In this document: positions 51,673-63,506 of the stretch, in pieces
Numbering within the stretch: position 1 is the first letter of the stretch
Layout of the letters: every line of letters begins with the position of its first letter
From: Zygnema cylindricum
Lineage: Eukaryota > Streptophyta > Zygnematophyceae > Zygnematales > Zygnemataceae
Direction of reading: 5' to 3'
Length of the DNA: 64,000 nucleotides
Assembly: GCA_037447655.1 (NCBI GenBank)
Contig: JBBHKE010001043.1
Coordinates: 1-64,000, forward strand
Translations under genes and position numbers: made by a program
The notes under the pieces: generated by a model
The model's database searches: none
Seen by the model: the letters and a program-made list of their open reading frames with translations, nothing else
Told to the model about the DNA's origin: nothing

Positions 51673-52774
51673 AATCCTCGGACGACCGATTCTCCACATC
51701 AAATCAAAACATGATTTAGGTTGATCCGCCGATTCTCCCAATAATCCTAACAGTCTTCTATTCTCCTTGATCAAGCATTCGCGAATGCTGAATTTGCTGT
51801 AATGTTCCAGACACATGCTAGCTTTTCGCATCCATTTCAGCAATTGAAAGTGCCCTCTACATCGCCAGAGCTGGAACATCGCCTGTTCCCACTATTTCGG
51901 AAAGGCAAATTTTGGAATGTTCTAGCCTGAGGCGTGAGTGTTCTAGTGGGGGTTGGCCTTTTCAAGCACTCGATTATGCAGCCAACAACACTCTGATTTT
52001 GGCCTCCAAATATGCAGGCATTTGTGGAGGACAACAAGTAAAAGTTGCATTGAGCTACACTTCCCATGGTACCTTGTTTAGAGGCAAATTTGAAAGCCAA
52101 ACCTGTAAGTAGGTGAAGTGTTTGTGACGAATGTTTTTTGTCCTTGTCTTTTGGCACGTATATCTGGGTCTTCACATGCCTTATATGCATACCAAAATGT
52201 ATTACTTCTATTTGGTCGGTTGTATGTGCAGGCTGGTGGCAATTTGACCATATAGTCATTTGAGCGAGTCTAGATGAACGGCTGGTTGGGCTTGCTTCTA
52301 GCTCTACAACAGCAGCCAGCCATTGTTAGCATAGAAGCGAGTGGAGGCAGTTTTTTAAATTATGATCCCAACAAGGTGAGTTGTTCAATAATACAGTATC
52401 ACCTCGCTTTAAATGGTTATGATCGTGAGCCTCCTGGGCTATGGCATCTTGTAAATTTGCATGTGCATGCATGCAAAAACGTACACATTGTAAAAAAATT
52501 ACGATGAGGATACCTGCGTGTCGACAAATGCAAGAAAGTTTGAACGACTAGCATTCACGGTTAGCTGTTTTGCAAAGATTACATTATATTTGGTTATTTT
52601 TCCTTCTCGAGGTTCCTTTGATGTATAAATTACAGCGTCAAGCCCTGTTTATAGTAATGGAAACGTAAGTGGATTTTGCAGGGAGTGTTTGCTGATGAGG
52701 GTTGTTTCTCGACTGGAGTGGATCACGCTGTTGTTGTGGTCGGATATGATTTGACCGCTACTCCGCCCTATTGG
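51673..52774. repeat. Inverted repeat, left arm (1.1 kb)
   Basis: Pairs with 57598-58699: paired coordinates sum to 110372 throughout and I saw no mismatch in the segments compared, introns included. The arm ends inside a peptidase exon after CCGCCCTATTGG. Confidence 0.9.
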
Positions 52775-55132
52775 CTCATCCGAAATTCTTGGGGGCCAAA
52801 CTGGGGTGACAATGGATATATGCGAATCATAATCACAGGAGGATCAGGAATTTGCGGAATAAATAGCTTGCCTGCCTTCATTCTTATTGTAAAGGCATCC
52901 GGTAATGCAAAGAAGCTACTATTCATTAGAATAAATCGAAAATTTAATCTCTAAAGAAGAATGTGCTTTCGTTTAGGAGATTTTATGAGCAGCTTTTGTG
53001 ATATACAGGCGTGCAGTTGTGAATCCACCAAGTTAATTTGCAGTGCCTGAAATATGTATAGTCGTGATTTTATTTTTCTTTTTGTTACATTCACTACCGC
53101 ATAGGATTTGGTTGCACAGGTTATAGAAATGACAGTGAGAGCAAAAGGAAAATGATGCACATAGTAGCCACGGTCTCTTCTACAATTTGAAGCGCTTTAG
53201 CAGTTGTATAAAATTTTGAAATTGCAGCCAAAAATGTAGCAATACTTGTAACATCATACGAATAAGGAAACTGCCATCTTCACACACCTTAACCAAACAA
53301 TAATTTTCTTATGGCGGTTGTTTTTATGCTACTCCAGCAGATCCTTGCAATGGAGAAAATTTTGCAACTAACCAACTGCAAGTGACAAATGGCCCAGGTG
53401 TGATGAATCCCTGTAGCAATGGAGTGTGTAAACCATCGGGCAACACCAATATTTGCCGATGCACTAAAACTTTTGTTGCTGTCAACAATACAGACGGAAC
53501 CCAGACTTGTGCACCAGGTCTACATGCATGACTTTCAAAACCATTGAAAATAAATCAAATGCGTCATTAGTAACAGTCAAAACCTGCAATCCGAATATAT
53601 TATACAAACAGATTACGTGCCAAAATTAATGGGTATAGAAAAAGAAACTAAATTTAATGCATTGAGTTTTTAAATTTTTTTTTTTTTTTTTGTTCATTTC
53701 TTTCTGTTTTTTTTTTTTTTTTTTTGTTTTTTTTTTTTTCCAAATACACTGATACTAATGTAAATAATCACTTGGTCATATGACATTGCAGAAAATCCTT
53801 GCAAATTCTTTTCAAAAAATCCATGTGGTTTTGACACCTGTGTGAAGCCTGTTGTGAATCCGGGCTCATATCTTTGTATTTGCCACATGGGCTATTCGCC
53901 TTCTGATTCCGGAAGACCCCTCACATGCGTACCAAGTAAGTAACAAGACCTGATGTAAGTGACATTCCCTGTATTTGAACTAAGCCGGAAATTGGAAAAA
54001 ATGCTTTTTGCACTAGCTAGGCAAGTCATGGTCATATATTACTATGTATATTATTGCATATAACCAAGTCATAATCACATACTACAGTAAATATTATATC
54101 ATTTTAAGAGTTTATGTGTGTTCAAATATCTCCTTTTTGGCATTCTTATTTCGCATGGATCCTGAATCTTTGTCAAATCTGATGTCCAGATGACCATTCT
54201 CTTGTCTGCCAGTTGTTACACTTGACGAACCCAAGTCCTACATTGTGCCAGAAGGTTGCACGGTGAGGTGTCGTGATATTTATAATGCTTACGGGATACC
54301 TCAAGCTAACTTTTTGGAGCAGAATCCGGTAATTTATTTCCTTTGGGTGTACGCTTAGATCATTTTGTCTCTCTCACTTTTGGAGGTTACATTTTTATGA
54401 AGAACATATTTTTACATTTTTTACTGAACAAGCTTATGAAGAACATGTTTCAAAACTTTCTTCTGCACAACCTCACATATATATCAAGTATCTCGGGAAA
54501 CATAAACTTACCAAAAACAAACAAATAACTACCGTTACATCCAGCCAATCAGTGTAAAGTCACACACTGCCAAAAAAAATTCAAAGATACTTCCCGTTTG
54601 AACACTACATGAATCAGGAAAGTTGGATTTGTTTCCTAGAGTTTACCTCCTAATAAACCACAATGTCTGTTGAACAGACATTAAACTGCAGTTCTCCACT
54701 GCCGGCACAAACATGTGTGGACGTGACAGCATATCGCAACTGTGCACAACCCTACTCCACTACCGAGGTCAGTAAGTGATAAGTTTAATACAAAATTAGG
54801 AATCAAATTGAAGAGCTATTATGGAAGGCATAAATGCATTGCGAGTTGGCTAAAAAACCTAGGTAATGCTTCACACACTCCTCATTTGTTTCCATTATCA
54901 AAATGGTTTGCCTTGTGTTATGTTCATCTTCACTTATTTTATCTTGAAGTCTTTTCGTTTACAGGGTGACAATTGCAGATCGATTGAACAAATGTTCAAG
55001 TTAACAACAAAACTTTCGGGTTTAGATTCGCCAAATCCAGTCAAATCGCCAAATCCAGACCTTGACTGTTCCAGTATTCAACCATACCAACAGGTGCAAG
55101 AGACTCAATGCATCACTTTATTCAAGTGTTAG
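51841..55132 (+). pseudogene. Papain-family (C1A) peptidase fused to two EGF-like and two LysM-like domains, 5'-truncated
   Basis: Exons: 51841-52104 (IESALYIARAG, TISERQILEC, GGWPFQALDY: the region after the catalytic Cys), about 52251-52375 (LLLALQQQPAIVSIEASGG), 52682-52901 (GVDHAVVVVGY with catalytic His; WLIRNSWGPNWGDNGYM with catalytic Asn), 53341-53517 and 53792-53935 (six-Cys EGF-like modules), 54213-54328 (LysM-like, SYIVPEGCTVRCRDIYNAYG), 54678-54767 and 54965-55132 (second LysM-like, GDNCRSIEQMFKL, to TAG). Downstream junction phases all agree. The catalytic-Cys exon is missing, cut off by the LTR at 51672. In the second exon a TGA and a frameshift are needed to join it. LysM would bind chitin or related cell-wall glycans. 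Probably a pseudogene of a secreted peptidase. Confidence 0.75.
53675..53740. repeat. Poly-T tracts in an intron
   Basis: Two T-runs of 17-20 nt with a short GTTCATTTC break, before the second EGF-like exon. Confidence 0.9.
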
Positions 55133-55389
55133 TGAAAAATAAATAATAGCAATGCCTCAAAACATACAAAATGGATTGCTTCGTAGATGTTTTGGCAACG
55201 GTCAAATTATTCGACAAGCCACAATGGTTCGATCATATACTTTCACATCCATTTTTGGTATAAGTCTAGTTGTTTAAACTGTCACAATTTGCCAAGCTTG
55301 AGATACTTTATAACAATTGTTGACGGGTCTGTCCATCTTGACCCTGTGCTTAGGCGAGCTCTTTCTTTGTCACTTTGGTTATAGAGAAA

Positions 55390-56563
55390 TCTAAAACAGT
55401 GAGACCTCCATTGGCCCTCAGAGTATGCAGATCCAAAAGAAGCTAATCTTGATAGTGACGACTCCAAGTTGATATAAACTCAAGTGACTGACCCCTTGAC
55501 AGTCAAAACCTCAATATAGATTCACCCCTGTGAAATAACACTTTCTGGGTGCTCAGTTCCACCACAGAATGCAAAGTTAGAATATGAGATTTGGACTCAT
55601 TCACCCACTTTTACTTTCCCTTAGAAATGCAGCCACCCTGGCAGACAAAAACTCTGACCGACTACACCCTTGTGTAGCCTGGACTCCCTTGAGTCCGCAG
55701 CAAAAAGAATCACTGAAAATGGTCAAGTAAATTGATAGTTATGGCTGCCCAAAGTTTGCCATTTATACAAGGTGCTCTCACAAAGAGGCGACTATCTCCC
55801 CAAAATATTCTAAGTCTTGTCTCTCCTCTAAAACTCTATCTATTGACGTACGGCGCCAATCATAGGACTGTACGGTACATAAAGGTACAGGTGCCGGTGT
55901 ACTTTACGTACGGACATTGTACCACATCGTGAAATCGTCGACACATGTCATATAGGGATTTGCTCCTGTAATCCCCGGAGATGCCGCGATCCAATGCGGT
56001 TGTTCCACGTGTCAGTCAATGTGGCGGTGCACGGAAACCGCCAAAATCTTATTCCGCGATCTCGGCATCATTCTCGGCCGTCCGATCAAACCGGAATTCA
56101 ATCTTAGCCGTAATAAATATTTGCTCGATATTTGTTTCACGTTTGGAACAAATTCGAGATACCTGTTTCGAAATGTTGCGTACGCCGTACAATGCGAACT
56201 GTATCTATGTCCTACGATTCCGTTAGATGACCTTATCTCTATGGTAACATTTAAATATTAATCGTACTCCATACATTGTATCAACGGTCTAGGCTATAGG
56301 TTAAAGCTACCAGTTGTCAGAATCTTGACAGACGCCAGGTGTCAGGTTCAAACCCTGGGTCTGTCAAAAATACTTTTTAGTAAAGCCTATCATTATATAC
56401 TCTTGTCTCTCTTGAGAGTTTAGACAGCCATGGCTCTACCTCCCTTTCTAGCCTTTAGTGACTACAACAAGTGTGGGGGCTTGGAGAAGGGAGTTTAGAG
56501 GCAGACTGCCTCTGCTCTTTTTCCTATCCTAAAAAAGACCTAGAAAATTCTCAAATATCAACA
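55390..56563 (-). mobile_element. Family-1 LTR, inverted copy
   Basis: The plus-strand right end TCAAATATCAACA is the inverted TGTTGATATTTGA. The left end is degenerate (about GAAATCTAAAACAGTGAGAC). More diverged than the two solo LTRs. It sits 80 bp from a copia RT relic in the same orientation, possibly its 3' LTR after an internal deletion. Confidence 0.8.
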
Positions 56564-56642
56564 ATTTGTTTTATCCATTTGAATTTTTTCAAGCATATTC
56601 CATATTGCTTCCTTTAGAGTTAGTCGAATTGTTTTCATCTAT

Positions 56643-57597
56643 CTAATCCCTTTCCATCTGAATCCCCAAAATATACTTTGCCTCTCCTAAGTCGTTTATT
56701 TCAAACCTACTCTTTAGATCCTTTTTCAATCCATTAATTTTCTCCATTGATTTACGCAAAACAAGCAAATCATCAACATGGATAGCAATGAGTATTATAC
56801 CTTCCTCATCCTCAAATAGGTAGATGGAATGATCCGAACTGATTCGGATATATCTCAAACTTGTCAAAAACTCGTCTTATTTCTTGTTCTATTGACATAA
56901 AGATTGCTTTAGTCCATAAAGGGACTTTATCAATCTACACACCATACTTTCTTCTCCTTTCTCCACAAATCCTTTTGGTTGTTGCATGAAGATATTTTTT
57001 TCTAATTCTGTGCGTAAAAAAGTGGTTTTGATGTCCATCTGGTGAACTTCCATTTCTTCCGCTGCCGCTAGACTAAGTAAAACCTGGACAGAAGGAAAAC
57101 TAACAATCGGAGCGAAGGTCTCCTCGTAGTCGATTCCCTCTTGCTGTGTGAACCCTTTTACCACTTATCTGGCCTTGTATCACTCAATAGTGTTATCTGG
57201 ATTGAGTCTCAACTTAAATACCCACTTGCATCCTATCGGCTTTCTGTCCGGAGGACAATCCACCAACTGCCAGTGTTTGCTTCTATAATGAGAGCCATCT
57301 CATCATTAATGGATGCCACCCATCTACTACTTTCCGGACAATTAATTGCCTCCGAGTAAGTCTGGGGTTTGCTTAAATGTGACAGCTTAGTTACCTTGTT
57401 GTTCACTTGTCTCTCTTGAAGTCTCTTGCTGCTTCTCCTTCCTATATTAAACTCTAATGCAAGGATAAGGAGTAATCTTGGATTTCTCCAAACGACATCA
57501 TCTTCTCCCCTATCCGTAGAGTCTATCTCCGGACGTTCGTCATCAATTTCCATTTTTTCCTCGTTTTGTTCCTCGGTTTGAACCGAAAGTTGTGACT
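56643..57597 (-). pseudogene. Copia reverse transcriptase relic 2
   Basis: Minus strand: a Glu/Asp-rich spacer, SEAINCPESSRWVASINDEM, then MVKGFTQQEGIDYEETFAPI, VHQMDIKTTFL, RLIKSLYGLKQ and ILIAIHVDDLLVLRKSMEKI (catalytic VDD). Frameshifted twice and cut before RNase H. Its 5' side abuts the inverted-repeat arm exactly at 57597/57598. Confidence 0.9.
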
Positions 57598-58699
57598 CCA
57601 ATAGGGCGGAGTAGCGGTCAAATCATATCCGACCACAACAACAGCGTGATCCACTCCAGTCGAGAAACAACCCTCATCAGCAAACACTCCCTGCAAAATC
57701 CACTTACGTTTCCATTACTATAAACAGGGCTTGACGCTGTAATTTATACATCAAAGGAACCTCGAGAAGGAAAAATAACCAAATATAATGTAATCTTTGC
57801 AAAACAGCTAACCGTGAATGCTAGTCGTTCAAACTTTCTTGCATTTGTCGACACGCAGGTATCCTCATCGTAATTTTTTTACAATGTGTACGTTTTTGCA
57901 TGCATGCACATGCAAATTTACAAGATGCCATAGCCCAGGAGGCTCACGATCATAACCATTTAAAGCGAGGTGATACTGTATTATTGAACAACTCACCTTG
58001 TTGGGATCATAATTTAAAAAACTGCCTCCACTCGCTTCTATGCTAACAATGGCTGGCTGCTGTTGTAGAGCTAGAAGCAAGCCCAACCAGCCGTTCATCT
58101 AGACTCGCTCAAATGACTATATGGTCAAATTGCCACCAGCCTGCACATACAACCGACCAAATAGAAGTAATACATTTTGGTATGCATATAAGGCATGTGA
58201 AGACCCAGATATACGTGCCAAAAGACAAGGACAAAAAACATTCGTCACAAACACTTCACCTACTTACAGGTTTGGCTTTCAAATTTGCCTCTAAACAAGG
58301 TACCATGGGAAGTGTAGCTCAATGCAACTTTTACTTGTTGTCCTCCACAAATGCCTGCATATTTGGAGGCCAAAATCAGAGTGTTGTTGGCTGCATAATC
58401 GAGTGCTTGAAAAGGCCAACCCCCACTAGAACACTCACGCCTCAGGCTAGAACATTCCAAAATTTGCCTTTCCGAAATAGTGGGAACAGGCGATGTTCCA
58501 GCTCTGGCGATGTAGAGGGCACTTTCAATTGCTGAAATGGATGCGAAAAGCTAGCATGTGTCTGGAACATTACAGCAAATTCAGCATTCGCGAATGCTTG
58601 ATCAAGGAGAATAGAAGACTGTTAGGATTATTGGGAGAATCGGCGGATCAACCTAAATCATGTTTTGATTTGATGTGGAGAATCGGTCGTCCGAGGATT
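57598..58699. repeat. Inverted repeat, right arm (1.1 kb)
   Basis: Inverted copy of 51673-52774 carrying the same peptidase exons on the minus strand. The peptidase exon is cut off just after PPYW, so the Asn motif is missing in this copy. Confidence 0.9.
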
Positions 58700-59358
58700 T
58701 GTTGACGTTTGGTTCGCGTGGCGTGATTCTTTTTTGAGTATGGTTTCGCAATTTGCATCGAGTACCTTTGGTTTGTTTAATGTACGGCGGTTCAGTACCA
58801 GACGGTACATAGATAATTTCTGCATGATGGTTCAGTTTGGTCGTGTCACTGGTGACTGTGTTATTTAGTGCGCAGTACGTGTCTAGTTCGTTTTAGTGCG
58901 TGTCACTTTATTTCGGCGCTTGAATGCTTTTTAGGCGCACGTCCGCATGAGGACTTCGGCGCCCTTGTCTGCTTTCAGTTAGTGGAGTTAGTGGTCGTGA
59001 GTTGTCGGTGTTAGGAAGGGTATATTAGCGAGAGTATTACTATTAGTTTTGTATGCAGTCTGAGGAGATGCATCATGTGTCTGAGAGAGATACATTAAAG
59101 TGTATAGAGTAAAGAATTAAGGAAGGAGGAAGTGTAAGATGTAAGTTATATGTCGGAATAAGAGAAGAATGACAGCAGTGTGAGAGCTGTGTATGGAGGA
59201 AGCTTCGGCTTAATATATTTCCTATTCTGCCGATAAGATTTATTTGTGAGCAGTGAAAGAATGTGTTTTCCGCTATGAGATTTATTTTTTGTTAGCTTCC
59301 GCTGTGATATTAATTTTTGTATGTGAGCATCTCTGTGAGCACTTTTCGATTTTTAACA
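58700..59358 (+). mobile_element. LTR (family 2), right copy, with primer-binding site
   Basis: Begins TGTTGACGTTTGG, ends TTTTTAACA. It is followed by TGGTATTGGAGC (59361-59372), matching at 10 of 12 bases the initiator-tRNA primer site TGGTATCAGAGC of plant copia elements. It is therefore a 5' LTR; about 450 bp of internal sequence follows (59373-59815) with no clear gag and no second LTR. Confidence 0.7.
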
Positions 59359-60719
59359 AGTGGTATTGGAGCACTTTATGGATTTTTTATCAAAGACAAC
59401 CATTTACACAAAGAAATCAAATTGTGCAAATTAAGATCATGAAAGAAACGGTGGAATTACTAGTGGAAAGTAAAAAAGTGATTTTTAAAATAGTTCAAGG
59501 AGGAATGAATAGGGATAAGGCTACAATAGAACATCTACGGTTTTTCAATCACTGAATTGTCATGATAATCATTCAAAGAGGAGAAGGCTCTGGTGAAAAG
59601 CTAGCACATCGGATGTTTTCCAATCATTGTGTTTGAGTTCTTAACGACTTTAATGCTCCCATGAAAGAGCCTCATTATCTTGCAGATGACTAAAATATAA
59701 TGTGTTCCATTTAAGCTTTACTATTTCAACCGCTAAAAGATATTTTGATTTTTCATGTACAATTTCCCATTATAATGGCCTGAATTCAATTTTTTTTGTA
59801 AAAAACTGAATTGCCATGATCACTTCTCAAATGAAATGGTCGTTTTGCACGTACTACAGGTTTTCTGGTCGCTAATGGCTGTAACAGCTTGTCCATTCAC
59901 CCAATTCCAGTTGGTCGCCACCATCCACGACGGGATGTTGCTAACATCGGGAAGTATGTATCCCGCGCTCGCGTAACGGAAGTATTTGTTCATTTTCTTT
60001 GACGTTTCATTTGTAAAACTTTCCAGCTCGAGACCTCGGACCCCTGAACCATGAAGTTCCCAATGGAAAAGCTTCAACTCTACTGATACAAACAATCAAC
60101 ATTCCTTTTGAAATTCCTTTTGAAATTAGAGAATTTATCTTAGCATCTTCCTTAATTTGTAGAATGCATGTAGAGTTTATAGAAGGTTGGTTTTCAAAAG
60201 AAATGTACACTTAGCTCATAATAGTCATGTTTGAATCAGAACTGTATATGGAAAAAAAATTGATTGTTGAGGCTCACCAAAAGTGCACAAGTAGTCATTT
60301 CCAATCGTGGAGTATCCCTCATTACAAGTGCATGCGAGATCAAGCGCAGTACATATGCCATGGCCTCCAAAAACATCCGTGGCCTCTATCGCATTGCAAA
60401 TCTCACACATTCTGAAACAGATCTTCAATTACAATCAAAACAGATTGTTTGCAGGGAACTGGGGGTAAAACAGTTGTTCGCGTTATTTAATCATGTTAGG
60501 TTGCCGTTTACAGTAACAGTTGTTCCGGACAGAAAGTTTTTGCTCACGTCCACATTTACCCTTGCTATAGTTTGAAAAGCACGGGTGATTTGGCCTGAAA
60601 ATAAATTGTTTTGTAACTTCCTGGAAGAAAGGATTGAAATGTTAGAACTGAGATCTTCATAAATAACATCCCCATGCACTCTGACATGAGATGTATGATG
60701 AAGGACATATTTATGTGAC

Positions 60720-61350
60720 AATTTCAGATTGAAACAATGTTGGTGAACAAGCGTAGCGAAAAATGTAATCTGGGTGTGTACACTATCAAATTGGCCTATA
60801 TTGAGTTTCTTCTCTAATCCAAAGCATGAAACGCTTCACAAAATTATGAACTTGCTATAGAGTAGACCCTAAATGTGAAAGACTTTGACCTCTAAAATTT
60901 TGCATTTTCATGATGCTGACAAGTCTAGACAAAAAAGGTCAAAGGGCATGGCACTTTTCCGAAATGGGTGATAAAGAACTTTATCTGGAGTGTTATTATT
61001 GTTCACATGACCAGCATATAGGAAATATATTATCTTAAATCTAGGTTAGCTTCATTGATACAGATGCCCTCATGGGTGAATTCAAAATTGGTCGCCTTAA
61101 ATCTTTTCGGGTGTCCCATACTCTTCACCTTCTATTCTTGGATAGAAAATGGTAACAGCCATATGAGCACAAAATCAACCAATAAGAAAGGCGAAGCAAG
61201 TGACCAGTAGTAACTAGAGATGATTGATACGACCCAAATATCTCGGTTTTTATGTCCACTTTGGCTTTAAAACATAGCCATTAACTAGAACGAGGAGTTA
61301 TCGTGGTAATTTTTCGATGTCTCAAGCCAATGAACATATCAGTCGTTACT
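60720..61350. other. Intron of the LRR-EGF-papain fragment, nothing else seen
   Basis: AT-rich with no exon-like motif on either strand. A weak decayed LRR-like segment may lie at 61800-61880 in the next intron. Confidence 0.35.
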
Positions 61351-63506
61351 CACAATTCTTGCAATTTCTGAAGCTTGCTGAAACTTGCGGGAATAACTCC
61401 GACCAATTTTGTTTTTTGACATGTCTCTGCAATGACGAGTGAATATTAAAATAAACTGCAACGACGAGCGAATTTTAAAATAAACTGAAAATGACAGTTC
61501 TAGCCGGTCACTAATAGAATCTTCGGGCACAAAGGAAACTAAGCATAAAAAAACGATTCATTCTTTAATCTTTTGAAAATGAATAAATATGCTAGCTACT
61601 GCATTTCAAAGTTATTGCAGCTAGAAGGTCCACAAATAATGTTCATATCGTCTATCTTTGAGCTCATCATTTACAATGTAGTTTTGTTACATGAGAGCAA
61701 GTGTTTTTTAGCCATTGGAGTGGTGAAGCTTACCGTAGAATATAATATCTCACGAATTTTTGTGTATTCACAGCTTGTTAAAATAGAGTAGTGGCAATTA
61801 AACAGTTCTATCTTTCTTAATGGGCAGATTTGCCATTTGAGATTCCAAAAGCTGTTGATTTGCTTTGTGTACATGTAGTAACTGACCTGGTAGCCTTTTC
61901 ATTATTAGAATTATCCTGTAGGCATAACATTAATAATTTACTATTTAATAAATTGCTGTTATTATTTCTTTAAAATTTCAATTCTGAATTTTTTTACTTT
62001 TATTGACAGAGATCACAATTAGATATTTGGCATTTGATATTTGGTCACAATTTGACACTAGACATTTTTTTTTTTTTCCTTGTACTTGTGCACTCTCGAA
62101 TATTAAAGAATTATGATTCTTTGAATTAGAATGAGCATAAACACATGGAGTACACTTTTGATTCGTAATACAACCAGAGTCTACGTGTCTTACACGCTTT
62201 GGAGGGATATCAGTTTATCCATGGAAGATGGAATACTTCCGCTCAATTGGTTAGAGTTATCCATCTGTGACACCGACCATTTCCACCCCACTAGTCACAT
62301 CCCCCTCTCTCCGCCAATCGCCTCTTTAGTTTGAGGGCCAAGATGATAAACGTTGAAGAAAATGATTGAGAATTATTTGTAAATACATCTAAAAGATTTT
62401 TTCCCACCAATCACACTTGAAAATTCTTAAAAGTAAATTTGAATTGATTCTGTTATAACTGATCTATTTTGCCTTAGTCCAATTTAAAAGTTAAATAATT
62501 AGACAATTTTGAACTTATTTCGTGTTGTACTTGTTAAATTTGACTTATAAAAACAATAAATTTTAGTCACAATACCCTACTGGCTTAAAAATAATCGTTT
62601 ATTATTACAACTTTTGTTATTATTTTTATTACTAATATGATTTTTGCTAATAGTATTATTACAATTTTTTTTATGATTACCGATAGCATAATTATGATCT
62701 ACAAAACTTAATAAATATTAGGGAAAACTTTGACATTCAAATTTTTGAGATTTTGGATTTCATTAAAAAAAAAAACAAAACAAAACAATCATTGTAGTTA
62801 CAATAATATCGCCTTCTCTCATACAAACCTGTCAACATACACTAACATGCAACAAAGCAGATGAATTTTGAGCACACATTTGAAACATAACCTAGCTGTA
62901 GTGCCTTACAACTGTAAGAGGGATGTCAAGTTAACAATTAACAATGGAATACTTCCACTCAGCTGGTTGTCATGTAGGTATCTGTGACACCGGAAGTCCC
63001 CAACCCACCAACCCACCAACCACCCCCCCTCACCAGGTGCCTTATAGTTAGTGTCAGATACAAATCTACAAACTAAAAAAAAATTGAGCCTGAATTTTAA
63101 ATAATCTCATATTTATAATCCACCATCCCATTTTAAAAACTAAGTTGAAAAACAATTTCGAACTGCTTTCGTGTTGTAAATGTTAATTTTAACGTTTACA
63201 CACGAAGAAATCATAGTCACAATACTCTATATAGAACACCATCCCCATCGCTTTCTTACATTACGTCCTCAATTCAAATGAATAAATAATCTCAGTTGCA
63301 TTGTTCTTATCTTTACTCATTAAATTTTAGTCCAAGCTCCCCTTCCATTCCCGTGTCCTCTCTTCCATCAAAAACCATAACCAATTAAAACAGACTTTCG
63401 ATGCATAACATGACCATAGTGTCATGTGTCTTACAAGTATTGGAGGGATCTCATTTGCCCGATGGATGATGGAATGCTTCCATTCAACAGATTGTGATAT
63501 AGCCAA

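Larger units (their letters stand above)
57598..63506 (-). pseudogene. LRR-EGF-papain gene fragment, 3'-truncated, continues past the right edge or begins near it
   Basis: Minus-strand exons in order: LRR exons 63435-63506 (WLYHNLLNGSIPSSIGQM), 62910-62981 (YLHDNQLSGSIPLLIVNL), 62194-62264 (NQLSGSIPSSMDKLISLQS), 61354-61426 (LVGVIPASFSKLQKLQEL), about 60505-60620 (LQNNLFSGQI, NFLSGT); a six-Cys EGF-like exon 60278-60411 (CEICNAI, CTCNEGY); a peptidase pro/mature exon about 59845-60082 (NKYFRYAS, ILPDVSNIPSWMVATNWNWV, then ISDQKTCSTC at the active-site position); then, after an LTR element, the arm exons 58532-57598. Two LRR exons are exactly 72 nt in phase 2, typical of plant LRR genes. Defects: 62194-62264 is 71 nt and 61354-61426 is 73 nt, Trp after the active Cys is absent, and copia sequence replaces the 3' end. 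Confidence 0.7.

Noticed and set aside
51837-52259. 140-residue frame (minus), found again at 58113-58535 (plus)
   Set aside because: It is antisense to the peptidase exons; its apparent conservation only reflects the identical inverted arms.
56340-56362. GGTTCAAACCCTGGG resembles a tRNA B-box
   Set aside because: It lies inside an inverted LTR copy, in a segment homologous to the other LTRs, and no cloverleaf can be drawn.
62235-62260. CTCAATTGGTTAGAG resembles a tRNA A-box
   Set aside because: It is the antisense of an LRR exon (NQLSGSIP) and has no matching B-box or acceptor stem.
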